64,000 bases of DNA from positions 182,751 to 246,750 of the forward strand of contig NZ_JH376429.1 of NCBI RefSeq assembly GCF_000233455.1, read 5' to 3'. Positions 36,783 through 45,543 of the stretch are shown in pieces. Below the pieces are notes generated by a model. That model made no database searches. It was not told the DNA's origin and worked only from the letters and a program-made list of their open reading frames with translations. Position 1 is the first letter of the stretch. The number at the start of each line of letters is the position of its first letter. Made by a program: the position numbers and the translations under genes. Source of the stretch: [Clostridium] citroniae WAL-17108. Its GTDB lineage: Bacteria > Bacillota > Clostridia > Lachnospirales > Lachnospiraceae.

Positions 36783-37675
36783 GCTTCCTCCTCCTTCTTT
36801 CTTCCAACCAGCTTACTGATAACGATCAGGCCCAGGCTCAGGATCAGGATCCCAATGGCCGCCGTACTTCCGTATCCGTAACGCATCCGGTTCATGGACA
36901 CATTGTAGGCATAGAGGGCCACCACCTCAGAGCTGGTTCCCGGTCCTCCGCCGGTCATGACAAAAATCTGGTCAAATGTCTTCATATTTCCGGATATACA
37001 CAGCATCACGGTCACCATCAGAGTGCTCTTAATAAGGGGCATTACAATGTAAAAGGACTTCTTCCACCCCGTGGCCCCGTCCAGCTCCGCCACTTCCAGG
37101 ACGCTCTGGTCAATTCCCTGGATAGCTGCCAGCAGTATGATCAGGTAATATCCAATAAACTGCCACACCTTTGGGATGGCCAGGGAGCCGATTACAATGT
37201 CCGGGTTATCCAGCCACAGCTGGATATAGCGCTCCAGCCCCAGGCTCCGCATCAGTGTGTTCACAATTCCATACTCGGAATTATACATGATCCTCCACAA
37301 AAATCCTACCACCACTGCGGACAGCACCACCGGAAAGAAGATAACGGTTCTGTGCAGATTCTTAAACTTCAATATTCTGGACTGTAACAGCATGGCAATG
37401 ATAAAGGCAATTCCGATCTGACCGATCACAGTCCAGAATATGAAGGTCAGGTTATTCATAAACGCACTCCAGAACGCCTTGTCGTGTATCAATTCCACAT
37501 AGTTCCGGAATCCGATAAATGTCCTCTCAGGCCCGCCGTTCCACTCAAAGAAGCTGTTGTACACTGCCACGAACAGGGGCATGATGCAGCATATGGCGAA
37601 AATCACAAGCCCGGGGGCCAGCAATCCATAGATGACTGCGTTTTTGGGCCTCAATGCCTTACTCATATTCTTCAC
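36779..37675 (-). CDS. Sugar ABC transporter permease, MalF/CUT1 type
   Basis: Second permease of the importer, 298 residues and about six TM segments; EAA loop VAELDGATGWKKSFYIVMPL near residue 195. Located 6 bases after the binding-protein gene and overlapping the next permease gene. Three closely spaced Met codons near the N-terminus leave the exact start uncertain by a few residues. Confidence 0.92.
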   Translation of the reverse strand: MKNMSKALRPKNAVIYGLLAPGLVIFAICCIMPLFVAVYNSFFEWNGGPERTFIGFRNYVELIHDKAFWSAFMNNLTFIFWTVIGQIGIAFIIAMLLQSRILKFKNLHRTVIFFPVVLSAVVVGFLWRIMYNSEYGIVNTLMRSLGLERYIQLWLDNPDIVIGSLAIPKVWQFIGYYLIILLAAIQGIDQSVLEVAELDGATGWKKSFYIVMPLIKSTLMVTVMLCISGNMKTFDQIFVMTGGGPGTSSEVVALYAYNVSMNRMRYGYGSTAAIGILILSLGLIVISKLVGRKKEEEA

Positions 37676-37681
37676 TCACTT

Positions 37682-38986
37682 TCAGTTATTTTCATACTCA
37701 GTCTGGATCCTCTGAGCCAGTTCCTCCGGTGTCACCCTGCCGATAAGCAGTTCCTGAAGTCCTCCCTGCATCACATCAATCACGCCTGAACTCAGCTGAT
37801 GGTCATATACCGGGATAAAGGGCCTGCCTTCTGCAAATGCATCAAACTTAGCTGCCACGGTTTCAGTGATCTCCACATCTTCCCCTGGTTTTACCGCTGA
37901 CAGAGTTCCCTCCTCAATGGCAGCCGTGCCATATTCAGGACCTGTCATAGCCTTCAACATATCCTTTACCACTTCCAGCTTCTCAGGGCTTAACTTAGAG
38001 CTGACCGCAATTGCCCATCCTGCGCCTCCTGTGATCGCTTCCGGATTGCCCTTTCCGCCTTCCACCATGGGAAGAGCTGCCATTTCCGTCACATTTTTCA
38101 CATCATCAGGGCAGTTCTCATCAAAATTGGCAATGGCCCAGCTTCCGTCAATGGTAATAGCCGCCTTGCCGTTCATATACATCTGTCTCTGCTGTGCTCC
38201 GTCAATACTGTTCACGTCCTCGTTAAAGGCGCCTGCCGCCGCCAGGTCGCTGAGGGCCTGAAGGGAAGCTACAAACTCCGGATCCGTGAATTTTGCACCG
38301 CTGTTATCACGGATGCTCTGATACCACTCATCACCGGTGAGGCGGTTTCCAAGAGTGCTCATGATTACGGATTCCGCATTCCATTTCTCCTTGTTGCCCA
38401 ACACGATGGGTGTAACTCCAATGGACTTCAGGTCTGGAATGATATCGATCAGTTCATCCCAGGTCTTGGGAAATTCCTTGATCCCCGCCTGAGCAAACAG
38501 GTCTGTATTGTAGAATACACATGTATTTGTCACCTGGAATGGAATAGCGTATATCTTTTCATCAATGGTGAAATTGGAGAACACGCCCTCCTTAAAATTA
38601 TCTCTCCACTGTGGATCCTCTGCCAGGATATCATCCAGCGCGTACATTTTCCCGTTTTCCACAAATGTCTGAGCCATCTGTCCCTTTACCATAAACACAT
38701 CAGGCAGTTCATCCCCTGCCGCCAGGGTCTGTACCTTGGTAGCCAGATCCGCATTGGATACGGACTCTTCATCCAGCACCACATTGGGATGTTCCTCCAG
38801 ATACTTGTCTAACAATGGCTTCATAGCCTTGGTAACACCCTCTCCCGGTATAAAGAAGTCCAGCATGGATATTTCCACCTTTTCCTCCTTTTTTGTATCT
38901 CCACTCTGCCCGCAGCCTGCCATGGATACAGCCACAGCCCCCGCACATAAGATACTAAGTAAGCGCTTTAATGCATGTTTTCTCAT
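37682..38986 (-). CDS. Sugar-binding lipoprotein of CUT1 ABC importer
   Basis: Extracellular sugar-binding protein, 434 residues. N-terminal signal MRKHALKRLLSILCAGAVAV leads to a lipobox ending in AGC, after which the SBP_bac_1 fold begins (VEISMLDFFIPGEGVTK). Features such as FPKTWDELIDIIPDLKSIG and KAAITIDGSWAI are typical of oligosaccharide-binding members. It heads a nine-gene operon with permeases, two-component system, glycosidases, ROK protein and mannose-6-phosphate isomerase, so a beta-linked oligosaccharide that yields mannose or galactose is the likely cargo (inference). Confidence 0.92.
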   Translation of the reverse strand: MRKHALKRLLSILCAGAVAVSMAGCGQSGDTKKEEKVEISMLDFFIPGEGVTKAMKPLLDKYLEEHPNVVLDEESVSNADLATKVQTLAAGDELPDVFMVKGQMAQTFVENGKMYALDDILAEDPQWRDNFKEGVFSNFTIDEKIYAIPFQVTNTCVFYNTDLFAQAGIKEFPKTWDELIDIIPDLKSIGVTPIVLGNKEKWNAESVIMSTLGNRLTGDEWYQSIRDNSGAKFTDPEFVASLQALSDLAAAGAFNEDVNSIDGAQQRQMYMNGKAAITIDGSWAIANFDENCPDDVKNVTEMAALPMVEGGKGNPEAITGGAGWAIAVSSKLSPEKLEVVKDMLKAMTGPEYGTAAIEEGTLSAVKPGEDVEITETVAAKFDAFAEGRPFIPVYDHQLSSGVIDVMQGGLQELLIGRVTPEELAQRIQTEYENN

Positions 38987-39037
38987 AATGAAATCCTCCT
39001 CTGATTCAAATCCGCCGCAGCGGTTTCTGTTAACGGA

Positions 39038-39046
39038 ATTATAGCA
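39038..39046 (-). promoter_or_regulatory. Extended -10 promoter of the sugar operon
   Basis: On the minus strand TGC TATAAT (TATAAT at 39043-39038) forms an extended -10 box 52 bases upstream of the sugar-binding protein gene. No good -35 is seen, consistent with a promoter needing an activator such as the YesN-type regulator. The rest of 38987-39310 carries no convincing gene. Confidence 0.5.
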
Positions 39047-39222
39047 AAATCCCCTGACACTTATAATACAGCATATCCATTAAAATATCAGAAATTCTAT
39101 ACACCCTTTCTCTTTTCTGCCTTTTATATGGGGAAATGCCGTTGGTGCGGGAGGGGATGGCTGAGACGGGAGGGAATGGAGGATGGCTGAGTGGGTGGCG
39201 GCGTGGGGCAAACAGGCAAGAT

Positions 39223-39252
39223 GAGGGATGCCGTCCATTGACGACATCCCTC
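39223..39252 (-). terminator. Hairpin downstream of the nucleobase permease
   Basis: GAGGGATG (39223-39230) pairs with CATCCCTC (39245-39252), extended by GTC/GAC. It lies just after the minus-strand permease stop at 39311 but lacks a T-run, so termination efficiency is uncertain. Confidence 0.45.
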
Positions 39253-39310
39253 AAACTGTAGAACTTATTATCTTGGACTGTGTTTGCTCCACTGCCCCGG
39301 TTATACTGCC

Positions 39311-40675
39311 TTAAGCCATGTTCCCTTGGGCATGCTTCTCCTGCTTTTTCTCCCCTGCTGCTTCCTGTACTTCCTCCTCAGGCAGGATCAGATTCAGCGT
39401 CACTGCTGTAATGGTGGCGATCACCACTGCGGATTCTCCAAAGATCGTCTTGGCCCAGTCAGGGAACAGGGCAAGGCATCCCCCTGCCTGGATCACACCG
39501 ATTCCAAGGGCCACAGCCAGCCCCACCACGGAAGTATTCCTTGCTGTCAGCTTTTCCTTTGTGATCAGCTTGATCCCCGTCATGGTGATCATTGCAAATA
39601 CGGAAACCGTAGCTCCCCCCAGAACACAGGAGGGGATGGTCGTGAGAAGGGAGGCAAACTTGGGGATGAATCCCGCAATGAGGATGATCACTGCTGCCAG
39701 TCCCAATACGCAGCGGTTCACCACTCTTGTCATGATTACAATGCCCACGTTCTGACTAAAGGTTGCCGTGGGAAGCCCGCCCACAAAGGCGCCAATGATA
39801 CTGGCCACTCCATTTCCAATAATGCCGCCGCACATCTCCCGGTCCGTAGGCTCCCGGTCAAGTCCGCCTCCTGCAGTGGATGTAAAATCCCCGATTGCCT
39901 CCACGGAGCTGACAATGTACATAATGATCATGGAAATAATGGACGTGAGTTCAAACTTCATGCCAAAATGAAGAGGCATGGTGAACTGGAACCACCCGGC
40001 TGCTCCCACATTATCAAAGGAAACCATACCCATGGCCAATGCCACCAGATATCCCAGGAACATTCCCATAAGAATGGATGCCAGCTTGCAGATTCCCTTA
40101 GTAAAATAGTTAAAAAACAGTACAATTGCCAGTGTGGCCACAGCCACCAGCCAGTTTCTGGGACTCCCAAAATCCTCAGCCCCCACACCGCCTGCCATGT
40201 AGTTCACCGCCGTAGGGTACAGGGACAGGCCGATGGTGAATACCACAGTACCTGTCACCAGGGGCGGAAACAGCCTTGTAAGCTTTTTGTAGAACAGCCC
40301 CACCGCAACAGCTGCCAGTCCTCCCACCAGCTGGGCCCCAAATATGGTGGGAAGGTCAAATCTGCTTCCCAGGGAGATCAGCAGCGGTATGTAGGCAAAG
40401 CTGGCTCCCATGATGACCGGAAGGCCGGAACCGCAGAACCGCCCTAATGGAAACAGCTGGAGCAATGTGGCGATTCCCGATATGAGAAGCGCGGATTGGA
40501 TCAGGATGATCTGCTGGGCCGGATCCACCCCGGTCACTCCTGCCAGGATAATGGCCGGTGTAACACAGCCCACGATCATGGCGACCACGTGCTGGACAGC
40601 CAGGGGAAGGGCTTGGATAAAACGGGGAATCCCGTTCAACTCAGTTACCTCTGCATATGCTTTTGTTTTATTCAT
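39311..40675 (-). CDS. NCS2-family nucleobase:cation symporter (xanthine/uracil permease)
   Basis: Membrane importer of purine or pyrimidine bases, 454 residues with about fourteen TM segments. NCS2 signatures include AVQHVVAMIVGCVTPAIILAG in the first TM region and the TM8-10 core DREMCGGIIGNGVASIIGA. GAGAGG lies upstream of the ATG. It follows the 8-oxoguanine deaminase-like gene after 82 bases on the same strand, so the pair likely imports and deaminates a purine. Xanthine or an oxidised purine is the best guess (inference). Confidence 0.92.
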   Translation of the reverse strand: MNKTKAYAEVTELNGIPRFIQALPLAVQHVVAMIVGCVTPAIILAGVTGVDPAQQIILIQSALLISGIATLLQLFPLGRFCGSGLPVIMGASFAYIPLLISLGSRFDLPTIFGAQLVGGLAAVAVGLFYKKLTRLFPPLVTGTVVFTIGLSLYPTAVNYMAGGVGAEDFGSPRNWLVAVATLAIVLFFNYFTKGICKLASILMGMFLGYLVALAMGMVSFDNVGAAGWFQFTMPLHFGMKFELTSIISMIIMYIVSSVEAIGDFTSTAGGGLDREPTDREMCGGIIGNGVASIIGAFVGGLPTATFSQNVGIVIMTRVVNRCVLGLAAVIILIAGFIPKFASLLTTIPSCVLGGATVSVFAMITMTGIKLITKEKLTARNTSVVGLAVALGIGVIQAGGCLALFPDWAKTIFGESAVVIATITAVTLNLILPEEEVQEAAGEKKQEKHAQGNMA

Positions 40676-40757
40676 ATCTATCGTCTTACCTCTCTATTCT
40701 AAGATTCACAGAGCGGCAGCTTTTCCTGCCACTCCAGGTGGTGATACAGGAAAATGC

Positions 40758-42116
40758 TTAGCGACTGATATATTCCTCTACAACTGCATTTGCTTTTTCT
40801 ACAATCTTCTCCTCATCCACACCGGCCAGTCTACCATCCCTGACCACGATCTTTCCATTTACAACCGTATAATCCACGCAGCCCTTTAATCCCACTGTGC
40901 ACAGCACGGATTTGGGGTCAAACTGGGCTCCTACCATCTCAATGCGGTTCAAATTCACCAGGAAGAAATCAGCCGCCATTCCCACCTCAATACGTCCCAG
41001 TTCCTCCCTACCAAGGATGCGCGCGCTTCCCCTGGTGGCCATCTTAAGGATATCATATCCGTCAGGAGCTTCCTGGCTCCAGCTTAGACGGTGCAGCAGG
41101 TAAGCCACTCTCATCTCCTCCAGAAGATTGGACCCATCATTGCTGGCCGATCCGTCCACGGCCAGCCCAACAGGAACTCCCAGCTTAAGCATCTGTGGAA
41201 TCAGCGCAACGCCAGAGGACAGCTTCATGTTGGACACAGGACAGTGGGCAACGCCGGTCCCCGTGTCAGCCAGGCGTTTTAACTCTCCCTCTGTAAAATG
41301 TATGCCGTGGGCATACCACACGTCCGGCCCCACCCATCCAAGGCTCTCCATATACTCTAAGGGGCGCATACCAAAGCGGGACAGGGTAAACTGCTCCTCA
41401 TCCTTTGTCTCCGCCAAATGGGTATGAAGCCTGACCTTGAGCTTCCTGGCCAGCACGGCGGATTCCCGCAAAAGTTCCCCTGTGACACTGAAAGGGGAAC
41501 AGGGGGCCAGGGCTACCTGATGCATGGAATACCTGCTGCCGTCATGATGCCTGGCCACGGCTTCCTCCGAGTCCTTCAGTATCTCATCCACGGACTGGAC
41601 CACGCTGTCCGGAGGCAGTCCCCCATCCTTTACACTCAGGTCCATACTGCCCCTGGTTGCATGGAAACGCATCCCCAGTTCATCTGCAGCATGGAACTGG
41701 GCGTCCAAAAGCCCGCCTCCCACCGTACCGGGGAACACGTAGTGGTGATCCAGGCAGGTGGTGCAGCCGGTCTTTAGCAGTTCTCCCATACCAGTTAGGG
41801 AACTGTAATAAACCACGTCCTCATCCACGTGCTTCCAGATCTCATATAAAGTTTTCAGCCATGGAAATAATTCCATGTTCTGTACCTGTGGTAAATTCCG
41901 GCTGAATGTCTGATATAAATGATGGTGTGTATTAATAAGTCCCGGATACATCACCATATTAGATGCGTCAATCACATCCGCTGCTGTTTCTTCATTCTGT
42001 CCAATACTTTCAATTACTCCATCCCGTATAAATACGTTAACACCGTCAAGCAGCCTGTCATCAGCGTCACATGTCACAAGATGCTTAACGTTCTTTACGA
42101 GCAGGGTTCCTTTCAT
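40758..42116 (-). CDS. 8-oxoguanine deaminase-like amidohydrolase
   Basis: Metal-dependent amidohydrolase of the atrazine chlorohydrolase/8-oxoguanine deaminase/guanine deaminase group. Metal and active-site motifs: PGLINTHHHLYQTFSRNLP near residue 55, HTHLAETKDE near residue 230, HGIHF near residue 268 and DGSASNDGSNLLEEM near residue 312. The ATG at 42116 has AGGAGG 6 bases upstream; an earlier ATG in frame has no such site. Reaction inferred: hydrolytic deamination of 8-oxoguanine or guanine to a uric acid or xanthine product. Preceded by a structured leader (42180-42285). Confidence 0.85.
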   Translation of the reverse strand: MKGTLLVKNVKHLVTCDADDRLLDGVNVFIRDGVIESIGQNEETAADVIDASNMVMYPGLINTHHHLYQTFSRNLPQVQNMELFPWLKTLYEIWKHVDEDVVYYSSLTGMGELLKTGCTTCLDHHYVFPGTVGGGLLDAQFHAADELGMRFHATRGSMDLSVKDGGLPPDSVVQSVDEILKDSEEAVARHHDGSRYSMHQVALAPCSPFSVTGELLRESAVLARKLKVRLHTHLAETKDEEQFTLSRFGMRPLEYMESLGWVGPDVWYAHGIHFTEGELKRLADTGTGVAHCPVSNMKLSSGVALIPQMLKLGVPVGLAVDGSASNDGSNLLEEMRVAYLLHRLSWSQEAPDGYDILKMATRGSARILGREELGRIEVGMAADFFLVNLNRIEMVGAQFDPKSVLCTVGLKGCVDYTVVNGKIVVRDGRLAGVDEEKIVEKANAVVEEYISR

Positions 42117-42179
42117 GATTACCTCCTGATGTAAATTCCTAAACATTCTTTGCTTCATAGACTATATGACTGGTATACT

Positions 42180-42285
42180 GCCGGCGGCACGGGTGTCCAC
42201 GATGCACCCTCATACCAGAGTATGATCCATACCCTCTGTCCGGTATATATGATACCGGCCGTATGCCGCGTGGTCCCAGCTATGT
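42180..42285 (-). ncRNA. Candidate structured leader of the deaminase/permease operon
   Basis: Read on the minus strand, an outer stem GCGGCA/TGCCGC with an inner CGG/CCG encloses three hairpins: CCGGTAT/ATACCGG, TCATAC/GTATGA (or the exclusive alternative GGGTATG/CATACTC) and GGGTG/CACCC. It lies 64 bases before the deaminase ATG. It does not match the purine riboswitch core I know, so ligand and mechanism are open. The rest of the 331-base gap (42117-42447) is AT-rich with no gene seen. Confidence 0.4.
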
Positions 42286-42447
42286 TTTAAACAGCTATAT
42301 AGATATGATTTTTCAAAGAGCAATAGATACTTAACCAATATATCAATGATTGGATATAAAATCAATATCCAATATATCAAATAATTTTTGCATATTTTTG
42401 TGAAAATCTAACAATTTTTGTATTTCATCTTCCCGGGAAGTGCAATG

Positions 42448-43020
42448 TTATCCCGGGAAATGCAGCGTCCCCCACACCGGCGGCGTGATCGTGGAAAGCA
42501 CCTCCACATAATCCTCCGTTTCATTAATACATGTATGGGGTAAATCCTCCTCTATGATAGTAGTGTCCCCCTGATGCAGCACAATGGGCTTATCCCCCAC
42601 TAAAACCGTCAGCATTCCCTTTAAAACAAGAAGCGTCTCCTCGGAATGATGAACAATGGGGATTTCCGAATCCCTGGACCTTGGTTCCAGAGTGGCTTTT
42701 ATCATCAGCGTTTTCGGAGAAAAATTCTGGGAAGGGAGAGGAGTAAGGAATTCATATTCCACACTGCTTTTCTTAATGCGCACAGATAAGCGCTCCTCCC
42801 GGCGTATGGTAAGATTGTGATCATTTTTATGGTCATCCATCAAAACATAGAGAGGAACATCAAACTCCCTGGCAATCTTCCTCAAAGAGGAAAGAGATGG
42901 TTCCGCCTCCTCCCGCTCCACCTGGGAGATATATCCAATTGAAAGTCCGGTCCTCTCTGCCAATTCCTTGATGGTAAGATTCTGTTTCTTGCGGTATTCC
43001 CTAATATTTGTGCCTAACAT
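42448..43020 (-). CDS. XRE-family regulator with C-terminal cupin domain
   Basis: 190 residues: N-terminal Cro/C1 HTH (LTIKELAERTGLSIGYISQVE, residues about 14-34) joined to a cupin_2 sensor domain with HHSEETLLVLKGMLTVLVG and PHTCINETEDYVEVLS. This class (PuuR-like) usually regulates amine, amino-acid or nucleobase use by binding a small ligand in the cupin. It lies between the purine operon and the peptide operon (divergent from 43247), so it may control either; the 226-base divergent spacer is the first place to look. Confidence 0.88.
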   Translation of the reverse strand: MLGTNIREYRKKQNLTIKELAERTGLSIGYISQVEREEAEPSLSSLRKIAREFDVPLYVLMDDHKNDHNLTIRREERLSVRIKKSSVEYEFLTPLPSQNFSPKTLMIKATLEPRSRDSEIPIVHHSEETLLVLKGMLTVLVGDKPIVLHQGDTTIIEEDLPHTCINETEDYVEVLSTITPPVWGTLHFPG

Positions 43021-43246
43021 ACGAAACTCCTTCTTTGGTAGTATCCCTATTTTAACGTCTTATGCCCGCTTGCGCAAGATTTTTATGCAGAAACTTTCCT
43101 GGAATCCCCCAGAAACTTTCCTGGTGTCTCCCCAGGGATTTCTACAATAATAGACAGAAGTAGTTGACCGATATTTTAACCTATAGTAAAATTAGAAGAT
43201 AATATTATGCATTAATTAAGATATATACATAATTCAGGAGGATGAA

Positions 43247-44317
43247 ATGAAAATTACAGGGATGAACATTGAAAAAGTACAGATTCCGCTGAAGGAACCG
43301 TTCAAGGTGGCTTTTACAACTGTCAGCTATCTGGAAAGTGTACTAATCCAGGTGTCCACGGATAATGGCTGTATAGGGTTTGGGGAAGCAGCTCCCTTTG
43401 CCCCTGTGACCGGTGAAACCGTGGACGGAGTTATTGCTGTGCTGGAACTGTTCAAAACAGGGCTGCTGGGCATGGACCCCATGGATATCGAGGCAGTCCA
43501 CGCCATGATGGACGGCGTTATTGTAGGAAACGGCGCTGCCAAATGTGCCGTGGACCTGGCAATGTACGATCTTATGGGAAAATCCATGGGGCTGCCGGTC
43601 TACAAACTGTTAGGCGGCTACAGCAACGTGGTGCACAATGATATCACCATTGGCATCAGCAGTCCTCAGTCCATGGCAGCGGAGGCCAAGCGCCTGGTGG
43701 AAACAGAAGGTTACCATATACTGAAGATTAAGGCAGGTATCAATTACAAAGACGACATCCTTGCCATGAAACTGATCCGGGAGGCAGTGGGACCGGACAT
43801 CCGCCTTCGGGCCGATGCCAACCAGGGCTACAGCGTATCCGATGCGGTCTGTGCCCTGGAAGGTTTTAAGGAGTACGGCATAGAGGCCGTGGAACAGTGC
43901 CTGCCTCATTGGGATATGGAGGGATCTGCATTTATCCGCAGCAAAGTGAACGGGATCCAGATCATGCTGGACGAGTCCATCCATGGCCCGATGGATGCGG
44001 CCAGGGCCTGCCGTCTGGGAGCGGCCGATATCCTCAATATTAAACTGATGAAATGCGGCGGCCTGTATCCCGCCTCCAAGATCAACGCGGTCGCGGAAGC
44101 CAACGGCGTTACCTGCATGGTAGGCTGTATGCTGGAAACCAAACTAGCTATCACTGCAGGGCTGAGCCTGGTGGCAGCCAAGAAAAATGTGACCGAAGCA
44201 GACTGTGACAGCTTCCTGTATTACAAAGAAAACCCAATTGAAGGCGGATTCACTCAGGAACGGGATATATTTACCCTTCTGGACGAACCGGGATTCGGAG
44301 TGTATTTTAACATGTAA
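43247..44317 (+). CDS. Dipeptide epimerase (L-Ala-D/L-Glu epimerase-like, enolase superfamily)
   Basis: Enolase-superfamily enzyme, muconate-lactonising/dipeptide epimerase group, 356 residues. Catalytic Lys pair in HILKIKAG (K-x-K) near residue 162, metal ligands in LRADANQGY, EQCLP and MLDESI, and the opposing base Lys in NIKLMKCGG near residue 265. AGGAGG precedes the ATG. In Gram-positives such enzymes epimerise L-Ala-D-Glu from murein peptides. Next come a DUF819 transporter and an S15-type hydrolase, giving a coherent dipeptide or murein-peptide route (inference). Confidence 0.88.
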   Translation: MKITGMNIEKVQIPLKEPFKVAFTTVSYLESVLIQVSTDNGCIGFGEAAPFAPVTGETVDGVIAVLELFKTGLLGMDPMDIEAVHAMMDGVIVGNGAAKCAVDLAMYDLMGKSMGLPVYKLLGGYSNVVHNDITIGISSPQSMAAEAKRLVETEGYHILKIKAGINYKDDILAMKLIREAVGPDIRLRADANQGYSVSDAVCALEGFKEYGIEAVEQCLPHWDMEGSAFIRSKVNGIQIMLDESIHGPMDAARACRLGAADILNIKLMKCGGLYPASKINAVAEANGVTCMVGCMLETKLAITAGLSLVAAKKNVTEADCDSFLYYKENPIEGGFTQERDIFTLLDEPGFGVYFNM

Positions 44318-44365
44318 TTCCCCGCATATCCGGAGGAATACAAAAACAACGAAAGAGGTGCATAT

Positions 44366-45532
44366 ATGCAATTCCCGATTTTTCAGACCACGGACGAACT
44401 GCTGACCGTTATTTTGGTTATGGTGGCATTTTCCCTGTGGGTACAGAGATTCAAAGCTTTTAAGTATGTAGGGCCCGCCCTCACGGTTATTGTGATCGGA
44501 CTAGTCCTGGTAAACCTCCACATAGTGCCTGGGTACCAGGACGTATACGGTGTGGTGATCACCTACTGTGTTCCTATGTCTATTTCCATTTACCTGCTGA
44601 ATATCAACCTGAAGGAGCTGGCAAAGCTTTCCGGCAAGGCCCTGGTCGGCCTGGTTTCAGCCGTGTTCAGCGTCTGCCTGGTGGCAACTTTGTTTGGAGT
44701 AGTCTTCAGCGGACAAATGTTTGAGGGCTGGAAAATAGCCGGTATGTTTGTGGGAACCTACACGGGAGGAAGTTCCAACCTCACTGCGATCGCAGTGGGT
44801 CTGGATGCAGCCAATGAGACCATTGCCGCCGCCAACGCCGCAGACTACGTGGTAGGCATGCCCACCCTGTTTTTAATGTTTGCGGCACCTGCTCTGTTCC
44901 AGAACGTACATTTTTTAAAAAGGATCTGGCCCTTCCGTCTGTCAGATGAAGATCGCATCGGCGATGGGGAGGAACCGGTTCTGATGGCTGAACAGAAATG
45001 GAGCATCCAGGACATTGCCTGGCTTTTGGCCATTGCAGTTACCATTGTGACCATTGCCACAAAGCTGTCCGCCTTCCTTCCCTCTGATTTTGCCAGCGCG
45101 GGAAGGATCCTCCTTATTTCCACACTCTCCATTGCCGCAGCCCAGATTCCGTCTGTGGGCAGGCTGAGAGGAAACTTAAACCTTGGTCTGTTCTTTGGAA
45201 TGATGTACCTGTCCATCATTGGATTCAGCGTGGACCTGGCATCTTTCTTTGGCTCCACCATGACAATCACCCTGTTCTGCTTCTGCGTGATCATCGGAAG
45301 CATCAGTCTTCACCTGTTCCTTTCCAGAATGTTTAAGGTCCCGTATGAATATGTGATCCTGGGTATCACGGGAGCGATCGCAGACGGAACCACCGCATCC
45401 CTGGTGGCTTCCAGCGCCAAATGGAACCGCCTGGTCAGCGTAGGACTGCTCATGGGAGTGATTGGCGGCGTGTGCGGAAATTATGTGGGTATCATGGTGG
45501 CTTACCTGATCAAATTCATCATTGGCGCATAA
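44366..45532 (+). CDS. DUF819-family membrane protein
   Basis: 388 residues with about ten TM segments, matching DUF819/YjcL-type integral membrane proteins. Features include the glycine-rich GTYTGGSSNLTAIAVGLDAAN near residue 130 and a C-terminal core GAIADGTTASLVASSAKWN. GAAAGAGG lies upstream of the ATG. It sits between the dipeptide epimerase and the hydrolase, with gaps of 48 and 11 bases. The family has no established substrate; the neighbours suggest transport of a dipeptide or amino acid product (inference). Confidence 0.85.
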   Translation: MQFPIFQTTDELLTVILVMVAFSLWVQRFKAFKYVGPALTVIVIGLVLVNLHIVPGYQDVYGVVITYCVPMSISIYLLNINLKELAKLSGKALVGLVSAVFSVCLVATLFGVVFSGQMFEGWKIAGMFVGTYTGGSSNLTAIAVGLDAANETIAAANAADYVVGMPTLFLMFAAPALFQNVHFLKRIWPFRLSDEDRIGDGEEPVLMAEQKWSIQDIAWLLAIAVTIVTIATKLSAFLPSDFASAGRILLISTLSIAAAQIPSVGRLRGNLNLGLFFGMMYLSIIGFSVDLASFFGSTMTITLFCFCVIIGSISLHLFLSRMFKVPYEYVILGITGAIADGTTASLVASSAKWNRLVSVGLLMGVIGGVCGNYVGIMVAYLIKFIIGA

Positions 45533-45543
45533 GGAGGGATTGA

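Noticed and set aside
39284..40447. A 387-residue plus-strand open frame opposite the nucleobase permease
   Set aside because: Its His/Cys/Gly-rich sequence is an antisense shadow of the membrane protein on the minus strand, which has clear NCS2 motifs and a ribosome site.
42180..42285. Purine riboswitch upstream of the deaminase
   Set aside because: I could not find the three-stem purine core with its conserved junction bases; only an unidentified structured leader is claimed.
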